Assembly: GCA_028292405.1 (NCBI GenBank)
Contig: JAQGMJ010000031.1
Span: forward strand, 1-64,000
Reading direction: 5' to 3'
DNA: 64,000 nucleotides
Source: Betaproteobacteria bacterium
GTDB taxonomy: Bacteria; Pseudomonadota; Gammaproteobacteria; Burkholderiales; JAEUOS01
Shown: piece by piece, positions 1 to 8,441 of the stretch
Position numbering within the stretch: position 1 is the first letter of the stretch
How the letters are laid out: each line of letters begins with the position of its first letter
Notes under the pieces: model-generated
Seen by the model: the letters and a program-made list of their open reading frames with translations, nothing else
What the model was told of the DNA's origin: nothing
Databases searched by the model: none
Made by a program: the position numbers and the translations under genes

Positions 1-2
1 GC

Positions 3-41
3 ACGGGGAAGAAGGCGAGGTTCGACTGGAAGCGCGTCTGA
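3..41 (+). CDS. 3' end of an upstream gene (partial)
   Basis: An open frame enters from the left edge and ends in TGA, leaving a 12-residue basic/aromatic C terminus (TGKKARFDWKRV). It lies on the same strand as boxB and about 110 bases before it. The expected neighbour would be boxC or boxA of the benzoyl-CoA epoxidation pathway, but twelve residues cannot identify the protein. That link is inference from position only. Confidence 0.4.
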   Translation, partial: TGKKARFDWKRV

Positions 42-51
42 TCGACGCATC

Positions 52-140
52 GGGGTGGGGTTCGGCTGCGCGCTCACCCCACCCTACACGACCTGCAATG
101 CATTCGTAGGGTGGCGGTGAGCCCGAAGGCGAACCCCACC
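52..140. repeat. REP-like inverted pair upstream of boxB
   Basis: Two imperfect copies of a ~35-base unit face each other. The left copy read on the minus strand and the right copy read on the plus strand both begin GTAGGGTGG, pass through GGTGAGC and end GAACCCCACC. About 18 bases separate them. The layout resembles the paired repetitive extragenic palindromes common in proteobacterial intergenic regions. It leaves only the Shine-Dalgarno region between the repeat and boxB and could form a long hairpin in a through-transcript. Confidence 0.6.
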
Positions 141-154
141 AAAAGGACAAAGAC

Positions 155-1582
155 ATGACCACCATCGACCTCCAGGCCAAGATCCCCAACAACGTCTCCC
201 TGGCCGACAACCGCCAGCTGCAGCGCGCCCTCGAACACTGGCAGCCCGCCTTCCTGCGCTGGTGGGACGAGATGGGCCCGAGCGACTTCAAGGCCAAGGA
301 TGTCTACCTGCGGACCGCCGTCGGCGTCGACGCGCAGGGCTGGGCGCAGTACGGCTACACGCCCATGCCGGAGTACCGCTGGGGCATCTTCCTGGCCGAC
401 CAGCAGGAGAACCGCAAGATCGGCTTCGGCGACTTCATGGGCCAGGACGCGTGGCAGGAAGTGCCGGGCGAGTTCCGCTCGGCCTTCCGCCGCCTGATCG
501 TCACGCAAGGCGACACCGAGCCCGCGTCGGTGGAACAACAGCGCCTCCTGGGCCACACCGCGCCTTCGCTCTACGACCTGCGCAACCTGTTCCAGGTGAA
601 TGTCGAAGAAGGCCGCCACCTCTGGGCCATGGTCTACCTGCTGCATGCCTACTTCGGGCGCGACGGCCGCGAAGAGGCAGAAGAGCTGCTGATGCGCCAC
701 TCCGGCGACCAGGACAAGCCGCGCATCCTCGGCACCTTCAACGAGCCGATCTCGGACTGGCTGTCGTTTTTCATGTTCACCTATTTCACCGACCGCGACG
801 GCAAGTACCAATTGAAGAGCCTGGCCGAATCCGCTTTCGATCCGCTGGCGCGCACCACCCGCTTCATGCTCACCGAAGAAGCGCATCACATGTTCGTCGG
901 CGAAACCGGCATCGGCCGGGTGATCCGCCGCAGCCTGGAAGTGATGAAGGAAATCGGCAGCGACGATTCCCTAAAGGTGCGTGCCGCCGGCGCCATCGAT
1001 CTCGCCACGGTGCAGAAGTACATGAACTTCTGGTTCTCTTCCGCCCTGGATCTGTTCGGCTCGGAATCCTCGTCGAATGCCGGCTCCTACTTCGCCAACG
1101 GCATCAAGGGCCGCCCGGACGAAGCCAAGTTCCCCGACCACAAGGAAATCGATACCGTCTACAAGCTCGAAGTACCGGACGGCGCCGGCGGCGTCAAGAC
1201 CGAAGACCTGGCGATGCGCAACGCGATGAACGCGGTGACGCGCAACGAATATGTGAAGGATTGCGAGATCGGCTTCAAGCGCTGGAACAAACTGATCGAG
1301 CGCGCCGGCTTCAATGTCGAACTCAAGCTGCCCTCGGATCGTTTTCACCGCTCCATCGGCATCTGGGCCAACGTCCCTACCGACCTCGCCGGCAAGCCGG
1401 TCAGCCAGGGCGAGTACGATGCCCTGCTCAAGTCCGCGCTGCCCTCGGACGAAGACCGCAGCTTCGTCAAGAGCCTGCAGCATCGCGTGGTCGAGCCCGG
1501 CAAGATGGCGGCCTGGATCGCGCCGCCGGACCGCGGCATCAACAACCTGCCGGTGGATTACGAGTACGTGCGTTTGAGTTGA
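155..1582 (+). CDS. boxB: Benzoyl-CoA 2,3-epoxidase, oxygenase component BoxB
   Basis: BoxB is the diiron oxygenase that, with the reductase BoxA, converts benzoyl-CoA to 2,3-epoxybenzoyl-CoA in the aerobic box pathway. The 475-residue length matches the family. The six expected metal ligands fall in register with a +2 offset from the Azoarcus evansii enzyme as I recall it: E122, E152, H155 (in EEGRH), D213, E242 and H245 (in EEAHH). An AGGAC Shine-Dalgarno sits just before the ATG. BoxA and BoxC are not inside the window. A terminator follows, so boxB is probably the last gene of its operon. Confidence 0.95.
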   Translation: MTTIDLQAKIPNNVSLADNRQLQRALEHWQPAFLRWWDEMGPSDFKAKDVYLRTAVGVDAQGWAQYGYTPMPEYRWGIFLADQQENRKIGFGDFMGQDAWQEVPGEFRSAFRRLIVTQGDTEPASVEQQRLLGHTAPSLYDLRNLFQVNVEEGRHLWAMVYLLHAYFGRDGREEAEELLMRHSGDQDKPRILGTFNEPISDWLSFFMFTYFTDRDGKYQLKSLAESAFDPLARTTRFMLTEEAHHMFVGETGIGRVIRRSLEVMKEIGSDDSLKVRAAGAIDLATVQKYMNFWFSSALDLFGSESSSNAGSYFANGIKGRPDEAKFPDHKEIDTVYKLEVPDGAGGVKTEDLAMRNAMNAVTRNEYVKDCEIGFKRWNKLIERAGFNVELKLPSDRFHRSIGIWANVPTDLAGKPVSQGEYDALLKSALPSDEDRSFVKSLQHRVVEPGKMAAWIAPPDRGINNLPVDYEYVRLS

Positions 1583-1597
1583 TTGCTCGGCACGAAC

Positions 1598-1625
1598 AAA
1601 AAGGGCGCCGCTGGCGCTCTTTTTG
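1598..1625 (+). terminator. Rho-independent terminator after boxB
   Basis: A 12-base stem with one mismatch (AAAAAGGGCGCC against GGCGCTCTTTTT) closes on a 3-base loop and ends in a T run. It begins 15 bases after the boxB stop codon. Confidence 0.8.
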
Positions 1626-1700
1626 TTTGTCCCGGCCATAAGTGCAAGCACCCGCGCTCGCCGCTTATACTTTGCACATAAGGAAACGGCGGAGACAAAC

Positions 1701-2537
1701 ATGGGCAAGACCCTGGAAGTGCGCAAGACGGCCGGCGCGCTGGGCGCGGAAATCCACGGCATCGACCTGGCGCGCGACCTGGACGCGGCCACCACGCGCC
1801 AGGTGCGCGACATCTGGCTGGAACACGGCGTGGTGTTTTTCCGCGAGCAGGCATTGCCGCCGGCGCAGTTCCTCGAGTTCGCGCAAAAGCTGGGCGAGGT
1901 GATCGAGTATCCCTTTGTCAAAGGCATCGACGGTTTTCCGCTGATCATCCCGGTGGTCAAGCTCGAGCATGAGCGCAACAATTTCGGCGGCATCTGGCAT
2001 TCAGACACCGCGTATCTGGAAACGCCGCCGATGGCGTCGATGCTGGTGGCGCGCGAGGTGCCGCCTTTCGGTGGCGATACCTTGTTCGCCAGCCAGGTTG
2101 CGGCCTATGAGGCGCTTTCGCCGGGGATGAAAAAAATGCTCGACGGGCTTTATGCCGTCAACAGTTCGGCCAAGGCCGACGTAACGCGCACGCGCGAAGA
2201 CCGCATTGTCGAGCGCGGCACGGAGGTGGCGCGGCAGGCGCTGCAGGCCGAGCACCCGGTGGTGCGCACCCATCCGGAGACCGGTCGCAAAGCCTTGTAC
2301 GTGAACTTCGGCCACACCCTGCGTTTTCGCGACATGAGCGAGGAGGAGAGCGCGCCGCTGTTGAATTACTTGTTCGCGCATCAGGTGAAGCCGGAGTTCA
2401 CCTGCCGCTTCGTCTGGCAGCCGGGCTCGGTGGCGCTATGGGACAACCGCTGTACCCAGCACAACCCGGTGAACGACTACCATGGCTACAAGCGCGTGAT
2501 GCATCGCATCACGCTCAAGGGCGACAAGCCGCGCTAG
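1701..2537 (+). CDS. TauD/TfdA-family 2-oxoglutarate dioxygenase
   Basis: This is a non-heme Fe(II)/2-oxoglutarate dioxygenase of the TauD/TfdA family, 278 residues long. The facial triad is visible as H100 and D102 (WHSD) and H254 (in WDNRCTQH), with the 2OG-binding arginine near R269. Substrates of the family include taurine, 2,4-D and other small acids, and the sequence does not say which applies here. The ATG was chosen because GGAGA precedes it and family homology begins within a few residues. An in-frame upstream extension would run into the boxB terminator region. It converges with the VOC gene across a shared terminator. Confidence 0.85.
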   Translation: MGKTLEVRKTAGALGAEIHGIDLARDLDAATTRQVRDIWLEHGVVFFREQALPPAQFLEFAQKLGEVIEYPFVKGIDGFPLIIPVVKLEHERNNFGGIWHSDTAYLETPPMASMLVAREVPPFGGDTLFASQVAAYEALSPGMKKMLDGLYAVNSSAKADVTRTREDRIVERGTEVARQALQAEHPVVRTHPETGRKALYVNFGHTLRFRDMSEEESAPLLNYLFAHQVKPEFTCRFVWQPGSVALWDNRCTQHNPVNDYHGYKRVMHRITLKGDKPR

Positions 2538-2574
2538 GCAAGCCGTGTTTGCGGCGCGGTGCCGCAGCCCAAAT

Positions 2575-2611
2575 AAAATCGCGCGCCGGTGGACCGGCGC
2601 GCGATTTTTTT
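2575..2611. terminator. Bidirectional terminator between the dioxygenase and VOC genes
   Basis: A perfect 12-base GC-rich stem (ATCGCGCGCCGG and its complement) around a 4-base loop is flanked by an A run on one side and a T run on the other. It can therefore terminate both convergent transcripts. Confidence 0.85.
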
Positions 2612-2625
2612 AGACGGCCGCGGAC

Positions 2626-3078
2626 TTACTGGTCTTCCATTTTCATCTGCACGGTGGCGGCAGCGGTGCCCTGGTCCTTGAAATTCGCCGGGCCGGGTTC
2701 CTTGCCGGCAAAGTCGAGTTCGACCTTGGCGTTGTTCGGGTCCATGAAAAACAGTTGCCACAGGTCGACGCCGCCTTCGGGCGCGTCCAGCCGGCGCAGT
2801 TCGTAGCCTATCTTGTGCTCTTCCAGGCGCTGCAGCGTGGGCAAGAGGCCGGTGGCGGTGAAGGCCATGTGGTCCAGCGTGCCGGCGCGCAGTTCGGCGC
2901 GCGGGCGGCCGCCGACCACGTGCAGGATCGGCACGCCGTCCTTGTAAAGCCACCAGCCGGGAAAGCTGAAGTTGGGGCGCTTGCCGACTTCCAGGTCGAG
3001 CATCTTGCAATAGAAGTCGCGCGTCCCTTCCATGTTGTCCGTGAGGATGGTGAAGTGGTTCATGCCGTGGATGGCCAT
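2626..3078 (-). CDS. VOC-superfamily (glyoxalase/dioxygenase-fold) protein
   Basis: The 150-residue protein opens with the VOC beta strand (MNHFTILTDN) and has the paired beta-alpha-beta-beta-beta modules of small glyoxalase/bleomycin-resistance/extradiol enzymes. Candidate metal ligands are H7 or H10 near the start, a mid-protein histidine (LDHMAF) and a late acidic residue (KVELDF). Together they fit an H/H/E metal site. The ATG at the MAIHG start was chosen because AAAGGAGA precedes it, although the frame stays open about 35 codons further upstream. The substrate is unknown. Confidence 0.8.
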   Translation of the reverse strand: MAIHGMNHFTILTDNMEGTRDFYCKMLDLEVGKRPNFSFPGWWLYKDGVPILHVVGGRPRAELRAGTLDHMAFTATGLLPTLQRLEEHKIGYELRRLDAPEGGVDLWQLFFMDPNNAKVELDFAGKEPGPANFKDQGTAAATVQMKMEDQ

Positions 3079-3281
3079 GGAAGTCTCCTTTGTCTGTGGG
3101 GCGCCCCGGGATTGCCGGATCGGCCGGCGGACCGCTGCCGGTCCAGCCCAATCGGGTCGCCTGATGAGTCGATTATCGGCCAAGCGCGATGCGCTGTCAC
3201 CGGGCGGCGCGGCATGCCGCGGTTATAGGTCCCATGCGCGGGAAGGCGCGGGGCGCAGGGTTCGCGCCAGTCCGGCGCGGA

Positions 3282-4148
3282 TCAGGCCGTGGCCAGATTC
3301 AAGGTCTGGCGGATTGCCCCGCGCAGCAGGTCGGCCCGGTAGGGTTTGGTGACATAGCCGTTGGCGCCCAGCATCACGCCGCGCGCGATGTCCTCGCGCT
3401 CGGAGCGCGCGGTGAGCATGATCACCCGGGTATCGGCAAAGGCCGGGTGGCGGCGGATTTTCGCCAGGTAATCGAAGCCGTCTTCGGTGCCCGAGAGGTC
3501 GACGTCCATCAAAATCAGGTCGGGCCGGCGCGGCGCCTTCAGGTGCGACACCAGCTCGTGCCCGTCTTCCGCCCAGGAGGTCTGGAAGCCTTCCTTGGCG
3601 ACGATGTTTTGCGCCACCCGTGCCTGCAGCGCGTCGTCCTCGACGATCAGCACCAGATAATTGTCCGGGCGGGTGCCGCCGTCGCCCGGCTGGCCCGAAG
3701 CCAGGGCGAAAAAGCCGTTCTCGGTGACCGCGCGGGTGGTCGGGCCCGACTCCAGCGCCATCAGGCGCGCGGTGGTGCGCAGGAGGTGGTCGTCGGCGCT
3801 GGGCTGCTCGCGCTTGAGCGCTGTGCGGATCTGCTCCACGGTGCGGTCAAAGCCGTCGTCGCGCTCCATCTCGACAAAGCCGTGATAGGCGAAGCCCGGG
3901 CGCGCCGCCGCTTCCACCAGGTCCTGGCGCTCCAGTTCCTGCACCCAGGCCAGCAGGTCGGAGGGCGACAGGCCGAGGTCGAGCATTTCGCCATGCACCT
4001 CGGCCAGGCTGCGGCGGCCGTCGATGGAGGACAGCAGGCGCAAAAAGCCGCGCGACACCCGTCCGCGCGGCTGCGCGAGAATGGCCGACCCCTCCCTGCT
4101 CAGGCGGTAGATCAGGTGTTCCGGCGGCGGATTGGCGGTGGCGCTCAT
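3282..4148 (-). CDS. Response regulator, N-terminal winged-helix-like domain + C-terminal receiver (paralogue 1)
   Basis: The last ~125 of 288 residues form a complete CheY-like receiver, with acidic pair D171/D172, phospho-acceptor D215 (LILMDVD), T246 and K268 (VTKPY). Residues 15–80 form a small alpha-helical, winged-helix-like module (FLRLLSSIDGRRSL). A conserved linker (RTTARLMALE, then GFF) is shared with the next two genes. Receiver-last order is the reverse of typical OmpR/NarL proteins. It is the promoter-distal member of a three-gene minus-strand array, 36 bases after its paralogue. No histidine kinase is adjacent. Confidence 0.85.
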   Translation of the reverse strand: MSATANPPPEHLIYRLSREGSAILAQPRGRVSRGFLRLLSSIDGRRSLAEVHGEMLDLGLSPSDLLAWVQELERQDLVEAAARPGFAYHGFVEMERDDGFDRTVEQIRTALKREQPSADDHLLRTTARLMALESGPTTRAVTENGFFALASGQPGDGGTRPDNYLVLIVEDDALQARVAQNIVAKEGFQTSWAEDGHELVSHLKAPRRPDLILMDVDLSGTEDGFDYLAKIRRHPAFADTRVIMLTARSEREDIARGVMLGANGYVTKPYRADLLRGAIRQTLNLATA

Positions 4149-4184
4149 GATGTTTGAATATCTTAATCCAAATATGACAACAGA

Positions 4185-5123
4185 TTATTCCGGCAGCGCC
4201 TGGCGCAGCGCCATTTTCATCGTTTCCGGGCGGAACGGCTTGGTCAGGTAGCCGTCGGCGCCCAGCAGCACGCCCTTGGCGATGTCGGCGCGGTCGGCGC
4301 GGCTGGTCAGCATCACCACCCGCATCCACTGCAGCATCGGGTGCGCGCGCATCTGCTTGAGCAGCGCAAAGCCATCCGTATCCGGCAGTTCGACGTCGAG
4401 CAGCACCAGGTCGGGTGCCGGGCGGGCGGTCATCGCCGCGCTCGCCTTGGCGCCGGTGTCGGCCACCTTCACCCGGTAGCCGGCCGACTCAAGGATGCGG
4501 CTCACCATGGTCGCCTGCAGCTGGTCGTCTTCCACCACCAGGATCAGGCGCTGCGCCCCGGGCTCAAGCGGCTGGCGCGGGCTGTCCGGGCTCATGAAAA
4601 AGCCCTCGCGGCCCATCGAGCTGGCCGTCGTCGTCGCCTCCACCGCCGCCATCCGCGCGGTGCGGCTCAAGCCGTCTGCGGACGGCTGGTTCGGTGTCCT
4701 GCCCAGTTCGGCCAGCCAGGGCTGGATTTCCTCGGCGATCTGCTGCACCTCCTGCTCGCTTACCGCCACCGCGGGAGCCTGGCCGGCTGGCGGCGTCGGC
4801 GCGGACGCCGGTCTGGCGGCCGGCCGGGCTGCCTGCGGCGTTTCTCGCTGGCGCGCCCGCTCCTCCGCGCTCAAGGTCTGGGAAGGTTCGATCATCTGCT
4901 GGCGCAGCAATTCGCCGACCCACATCTGCAGGTCTTCCTGGTCCAGGTGCGGAAACAGCGCGGCCAGGTCGGCCACGCTGCGGGTGCCGTCGAGCTCGCG
5001 CAGCATGCGCCGGAAAGCCGGCGACATGGTCACCTTGGCGTCTTCATGGCTCGCCTCGCCCAGCGCGGTGCGGGCGTAGAACAGGCTGTCATTGTCGATG
5101 AAAAACAGAGTAGGCTTTTGCAC
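4185..5123 (-). CDS. Response regulator, winged-helix-like domain + receiver (paralogue 2)
   Basis: This has the same architecture as its neighbours but a longer, Ala/Pro-rich middle linker. Counted from the proposed GTG, receiver residues are D243 (LVLLDVELPD), T273 and K295 (LTKPF). The N-terminal module (MSPAFRRMLRELDGTRSVAD) is nearly the same as in paralogue 3. The start is uncertain. The frame is open to ATG codons at 5204 and 5237, but those 27–38 extra residues have no counterpart in paralogue 3. The GTG gives a homologous N terminus, though with a poor Shine-Dalgarno. Confidence 0.8.
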   Translation of the reverse strand: MQKPTLFFIDNDSLFYARTALGEASHEDAKVTMSPAFRRMLRELDGTRSVADLAALFPHLDQEDLQMWVGELLRQQMIEPSQTLSAEERARQRETPQAARPAARPASAPTPPAGQAPAVAVSEQEVQQIAEEIQPWLAELGRTPNQPSADGLSRTARMAAVEATTTASSMGREGFFMSPDSPRQPLEPGAQRLILVVEDDQLQATMVSRILESAGYRVKVADTGAKASAAMTARPAPDLVLLDVELPDTDGFALLKQMRAHPMLQWMRVVMLTSRADRADIAKGVLLGADGYLTKPFRPETMKMALRQALPE

Positions 5124-5400
5124 GAGACGCCGGGATGAGGGTGGAACTCCAAAAAGCGCCGTTTTCCAAGCCGGGGCTTGAGGCCGGAAGACCGCGCCGG
5201 CCATAAAAACAGTCCCGAATTCAAGACAGGTCCCCAAACAACTCGAATCACCCCTTTAGTCTACACAAATCCGGGGTGAATGGGCGAACTTGAGCCTGGC
5301 GCGGATTCTCCCTTAAGTAGACGGGGAAAAACACCTTCGGTTCACCCACAAATGGGTCGCGGCGCCTGGACGGGGCCGCCGACCCGCTCGCCGGTCGGTT

Positions 5401-6246
5401 TCAGGCGCCGGGCAGCAGGTGGCTGACCGCCTGTTTGAGCATTTCGGGGCGGAAGGGCTTGGTCAGGTAGCCGTCGGCACCCAGCACCACGCCCTTGGCA
5501 ATGTCGGCGCGGGCGGCGTGGCCGGTGACCATGATCACGCGTGGGTTCTGGGTGCCGCGCTGGGCGCGGATTTGCTCCAGCAGGGCAAAACCGTCCATGT
5601 CCGGCAGATCGACGTCGAGCAGCACCAGGGCGGGCGCCGGCTTTTCGCGCAATGCCGCCTGCGCTGCTTCGCCGGTATGTGCGACGCGTACCTGGTGGCC
5701 GTCGCGCTCGAGGAATTTACCGATGATCTTCGCCTGGATCGGATCGTCCTCAACCACCAGTACCAGGGCGGAGCGGGCCGGCACGCGCTTCTTGCCCGGT
5801 TCCGAGTTGAGGAAAAAGCCTTCGCGGCCGATCGAGCCGGCGGCGGTGCGCGCCTCGATGGCGGCCAGGCGCGCGGTGCGCGCCAGTTGCGCCGGCCGCG
5901 GGCGGCTATGCTCGATATCCTTTCCCGCCAGCCAGGGGCGGATCTCCTCGGCGATCTTTTGCACCTGCATTTCCATCGCCGGCGTATTTGCGCGCATGCG
6001 CAGGCGCTGGCTACTGGTCAGCGAGGGGGCACGCTTGATCATTTTCTGCCGCAGCAGTTCGCTGATCCACAGGCGCAGGTCTTCGGGGTCGAGCTGCGGG
6101 AAATCCGGCGCCAGGTCGGCCAGGCTGCGGCTGCCGTCGAGCAGGCGCAACATGCGCCGGAAGGCCGGCGACATCCTGGATTGCGGGTCGGCCTGGGCTG
6201 CCTCGCCGGCGGCGGTGCGCATGAAAAAAATGCTGTCTAGATCCAC
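5401..6246 (-). CDS. Response regulator, winged-helix-like domain + receiver (paralogue 3)
   Basis: This 281-residue protein starts at GTG. Its N-terminal module (residues 1–72) is alpha-helical with the LLDGSRSLADLA signature. The linker contains LARTARLAAIEA and GREGFF, and the receiver carries D211, T241 and K263. It is the promoter-proximal member of the array. About 160 bases separate it from paralogue 2's ATG candidate, so paralogue 2 may also have its own promoter. Family and architecture are clear from sequence, but target and cognate kinase are unknown. Confidence 0.85.
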   Translation of the reverse strand: MDLDSIFFMRTAAGEAAQADPQSRMSPAFRRMLRLLDGSRSLADLAPDFPQLDPEDLRLWISELLRQKMIKRAPSLTSSQRLRMRANTPAMEMQVQKIAEEIRPWLAGKDIEHSRPRPAQLARTARLAAIEARTAAGSIGREGFFLNSEPGKKRVPARSALVLVVEDDPIQAKIIGKFLERDGHQVRVAHTGEAAQAALREKPAPALVLLDVDLPDMDGFALLEQIRAQRGTQNPRVIMVTGHAARADIAKGVVLGADGYLTKPFRPEMLKQAVSHLLPGA

Positions 6247-6333
6247 GGCGCGTTGCTCTTTTATTCGCCCGACCTGTGCTCCGGGCTGCCGGCGAAGTTT
6301 ACAGGCTGCGGCGGCAAGCGCCGACGGCGGGAT

Positions 6334-6840
6334 TCAGATGGGGTAGATCATCGAATTGGGGATCAGCTCGCTGTCGAACACGCACCATTTTTCGGCGAAG
6401 CGCAGGCGACCCTCGTCTTCGACGATGGTGTCGATGTAGCGCCCGACATTGAACACCTCGGAGAGCGCGTTCTGCTTGGTGCGGAACACCGCGTAATTCG
6501 CCTGTGTCAGGATGCGCTGCGCCCCCTCGGCCTGCTCCAGCCCGCGCACAAACAGGCCGGAGACGATGTGGCGCTGGTAATAGGGCTGGTGGAACAGCGT
6601 GTTCTGCATGCCGTAAACGCGGTCGATCAGCATGCCGCGGCTCTCGGCGGCCATGGTCGCCAGTTGCAGCTTGCGGTCGTAGTTCTCGCGCGGCATCACC
6701 TTGTAGATGCATACCTCGGTGAAAAAATCCGGCCACTCGTCGAAGCGCGCTTCGTCCAGGCAGGCGATGTATTGGCCGTAAAGGTCCTCGACACGCAGCC
6801 GCAGTTCAACGGAAACAGCGCTGCTCTTTGCGTCACTCAT
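6334..6840 (-). CDS. Aromatic-ring-hydroxylating dioxygenase, small (beta) subunit
   Basis: The 168 residues match the cone-shaped NTF2-like beta subunit of Rieske ring-hydroxylating dioxygenases: an N-terminal helix ending YIACLDEARFDEWPDFF, a central VGRYIDTI region and a C-terminal beta strand. The subunit is structural and supports the alpha3beta3 hexamer. Its ATG overlaps the alpha-subunit stop by four bases (ATGA), which indicates translational coupling. No ferredoxin or reductase gene follows. Confidence 0.88.
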   Translation of the reverse strand: MSDAKSSAVSVELRLRVEDLYGQYIACLDEARFDEWPDFFTEVCIYKVMPRENYDRKLQLATMAAESRGMLIDRVYGMQNTLFHQPYYQRHIVSGLFVRGLEQAEGAQRILTQANYAVFRTKQNALSEVFNVGRYIDTIVEDEGRLRFAEKWCVFDSELIPNSMIYPI

Positions 6841-8099
6841 AAACCCATCACCTTGCGGTAGTAGCCGTACATGCCGCGGATCAGCGTCTCCGTCACCATG
6901 TGGTCGGTGTTGCCGACCTCGCGCCCGCCCAGCTCGGTGATGGTCTGGTAGTCCGGATGCTGGTTGAAGCCCACCTGCGACAACTCGATCACTTCGCCGT
7001 CGTCAGCGGAGACGAAGCCCGCCGGCCCGAACAGGTTGGCCTGGCGCAGGCGGCGGCGCGTCATCTCCGGCGTATCGTCTTCGAAGCCGAAATGCGTCCA
7101 GACGAAATCGAAGGCGTCCGGCCCTTGCGGGATGATCTGGCGCGTCGAAATCGAGTTGACGTTGTGCTGGATGATCAGCGAGGGGAAGATCGTCTGCATG
7201 CAAGCCGACGGCCCCTTCCACCACGCCTCCGGCACCACGTCGAGCACGCGGTCGTCCTGCAGCGCCATGTCGGCCTTGAAGCTGGTGACGCCCTTGGTGA
7301 CTTCGCCGGCGCCGCCCTCGTTCTTGCGGCTGATCATCGCCGCATGGCGGCCGTGCGCATCCATCACCATCTGCGAACGCTGGTCGGCGCGCCACAGGCC
7401 GAAGGTGATGAACCAGGTGTGCAGCAGGCCCGGGTGGTAGGGGTCCTTGATGTTCTCCTGCATCAGCTTCCAGTTGCCCGGAATGCGCTGGCGCGAATAA
7501 CCGAGGATCGTCAGGCCGCGACCGTCGAAGGCGCGCTCGAACCACGGCCTGATCTCGCCGAGGTAGCTATCGAAGTCCTCGACCTCATGGTCGAAGGAAG
7601 CGAACACCACGCCGTTCTTTTCCGCCACCTTGAGCTTGGTCAGGCTGTGGTCTTCCAGCTTGAAGTCCGCCGGCATGCCGCCGTTGATCTTGCCGTCCTG
7701 GCGCACGCCGCGGCGAAACGGCAGGCCGATCAGGTTGCCCTTGAGGTCGTAGTTCCACTGGTGATAAGGGCAGACGAACTCTTTTGCCTTGCCGAAATTC
7801 TGCTGGCAAAAAGCGACCCCGCGATGCGCGCAATGATTTTCCACCACGTTGATGGCGCCATCGTTGTCGCGCACCATGATCACCTGGCGCTCGCCGATGA
7901 AGGTGCGCTTGAAGTCGCCCGCCTGCGGTATCTCGGCCGCCAGGCCGACGTAGCACCAGTGGCCCTTATAGAAAATGCGTTCGAGCTCTTCCTTGTACAG
8001 CGCCTCGTCGGTATAGGTGCGATAGGGCACGCGCGAAGTCGCGTCTTCGCGCCAGTGCCAATGCACCGGCGCGCTAAAGCCAGGTTCGGGAGCGTTCAT
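6837..8099 (-). CDS. Aromatic-ring-hydroxylating dioxygenase, large (alpha) subunit
   Basis: This 420-residue oxygenase carries a Rieske [2Fe-2S] motif C90-x-H92…C110-x2-H113 and a catalytic-iron region with H222 and H227 (DPYHPGLLH). Conserved segments (RVPYRTYTD near the start, QANLFGPAGF near the end) resemble the terephthalate/anthranilate/salicylate dioxygenase group. The benzoate substrate analogue cannot be fixed from sequence. The chosen ATG has AAGGA upstream, and a longer frame adds 20 unlikely residues. The electron-transfer partners must be encoded elsewhere. Confidence 0.9.
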   Translation of the reverse strand: MNAPEPGFSAPVHWHWREDATSRVPYRTYTDEALYKEELERIFYKGHWCYVGLAAEIPQAGDFKRTFIGERQVIMVRDNDGAINVVENHCAHRGVAFCQQNFGKAKEFVCPYHQWNYDLKGNLIGLPFRRGVRQDGKINGGMPADFKLEDHSLTKLKVAEKNGVVFASFDHEVEDFDSYLGEIRPWFERAFDGRGLTILGYSRQRIPGNWKLMQENIKDPYHPGLLHTWFITFGLWRADQRSQMVMDAHGRHAAMISRKNEGGAGEVTKGVTSFKADMALQDDRVLDVVPEAWWKGPSACMQTIFPSLIIQHNVNSISTRQIIPQGPDAFDFVWTHFGFEDDTPEMTRRRLRQANLFGPAGFVSADDGEVIELSQVGFNQHPDYQTITELGGREVGNTDHMVTETLIRGMYGYYRKVMGL

Positions 8100-8214
8100 G
8101 GCGAATCCTTGAGTATTGCCGCGACGGACATTCCAGTCAGGCGCCGCATCCGGAAGCAAATATTACGGCACTTGCCCGCCACGCGCCCCGCCTACGAAAT
8201 GAAAGTGTTGAGCT

Positions 8215-8439
8215 CACCACGCCTTCGACGCAGCACTTCACATGGTCACCTGCCTTGAGAAACAGCTTGCGCGCCATACCCACGCCGGGCTGGTGATCAA
8301 ACCCTGCCCGCTACCGCTGCAACCCTTCCCGATCTCGCTCTACTTGCACGACCGCTTTCACCGCGACCCCGGCAACCAGTGGCTGCGCCTGGCCTTTGCC
8401 GCCCTGTGCGAGCCCGGCAAGAGCAGCAAGATGCCATAA
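8215..8439 (+). pseudogene. C-terminal remnant of a LysR-family regulator
   Basis: The frame after the in-frame ATG at 8242 reads like the end of the substrate-binding domain of NodD/PcpR-type LysR regulators: MVTCLEKQLAR, then PLPLQPFPISLYLH, then DPGNQWLRLAF. The ~230 residues expected before it, including the DNA-binding domain, are absent. In-frame stops lie just upstream, and the divergent dioxygenase gene begins within 120 bases. I read it as the stump of a regulator that once controlled the neighbouring dioxygenase. The 5' boundary is approximate. Confidence 0.6.
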
Positions 8440-8441
8440 AG

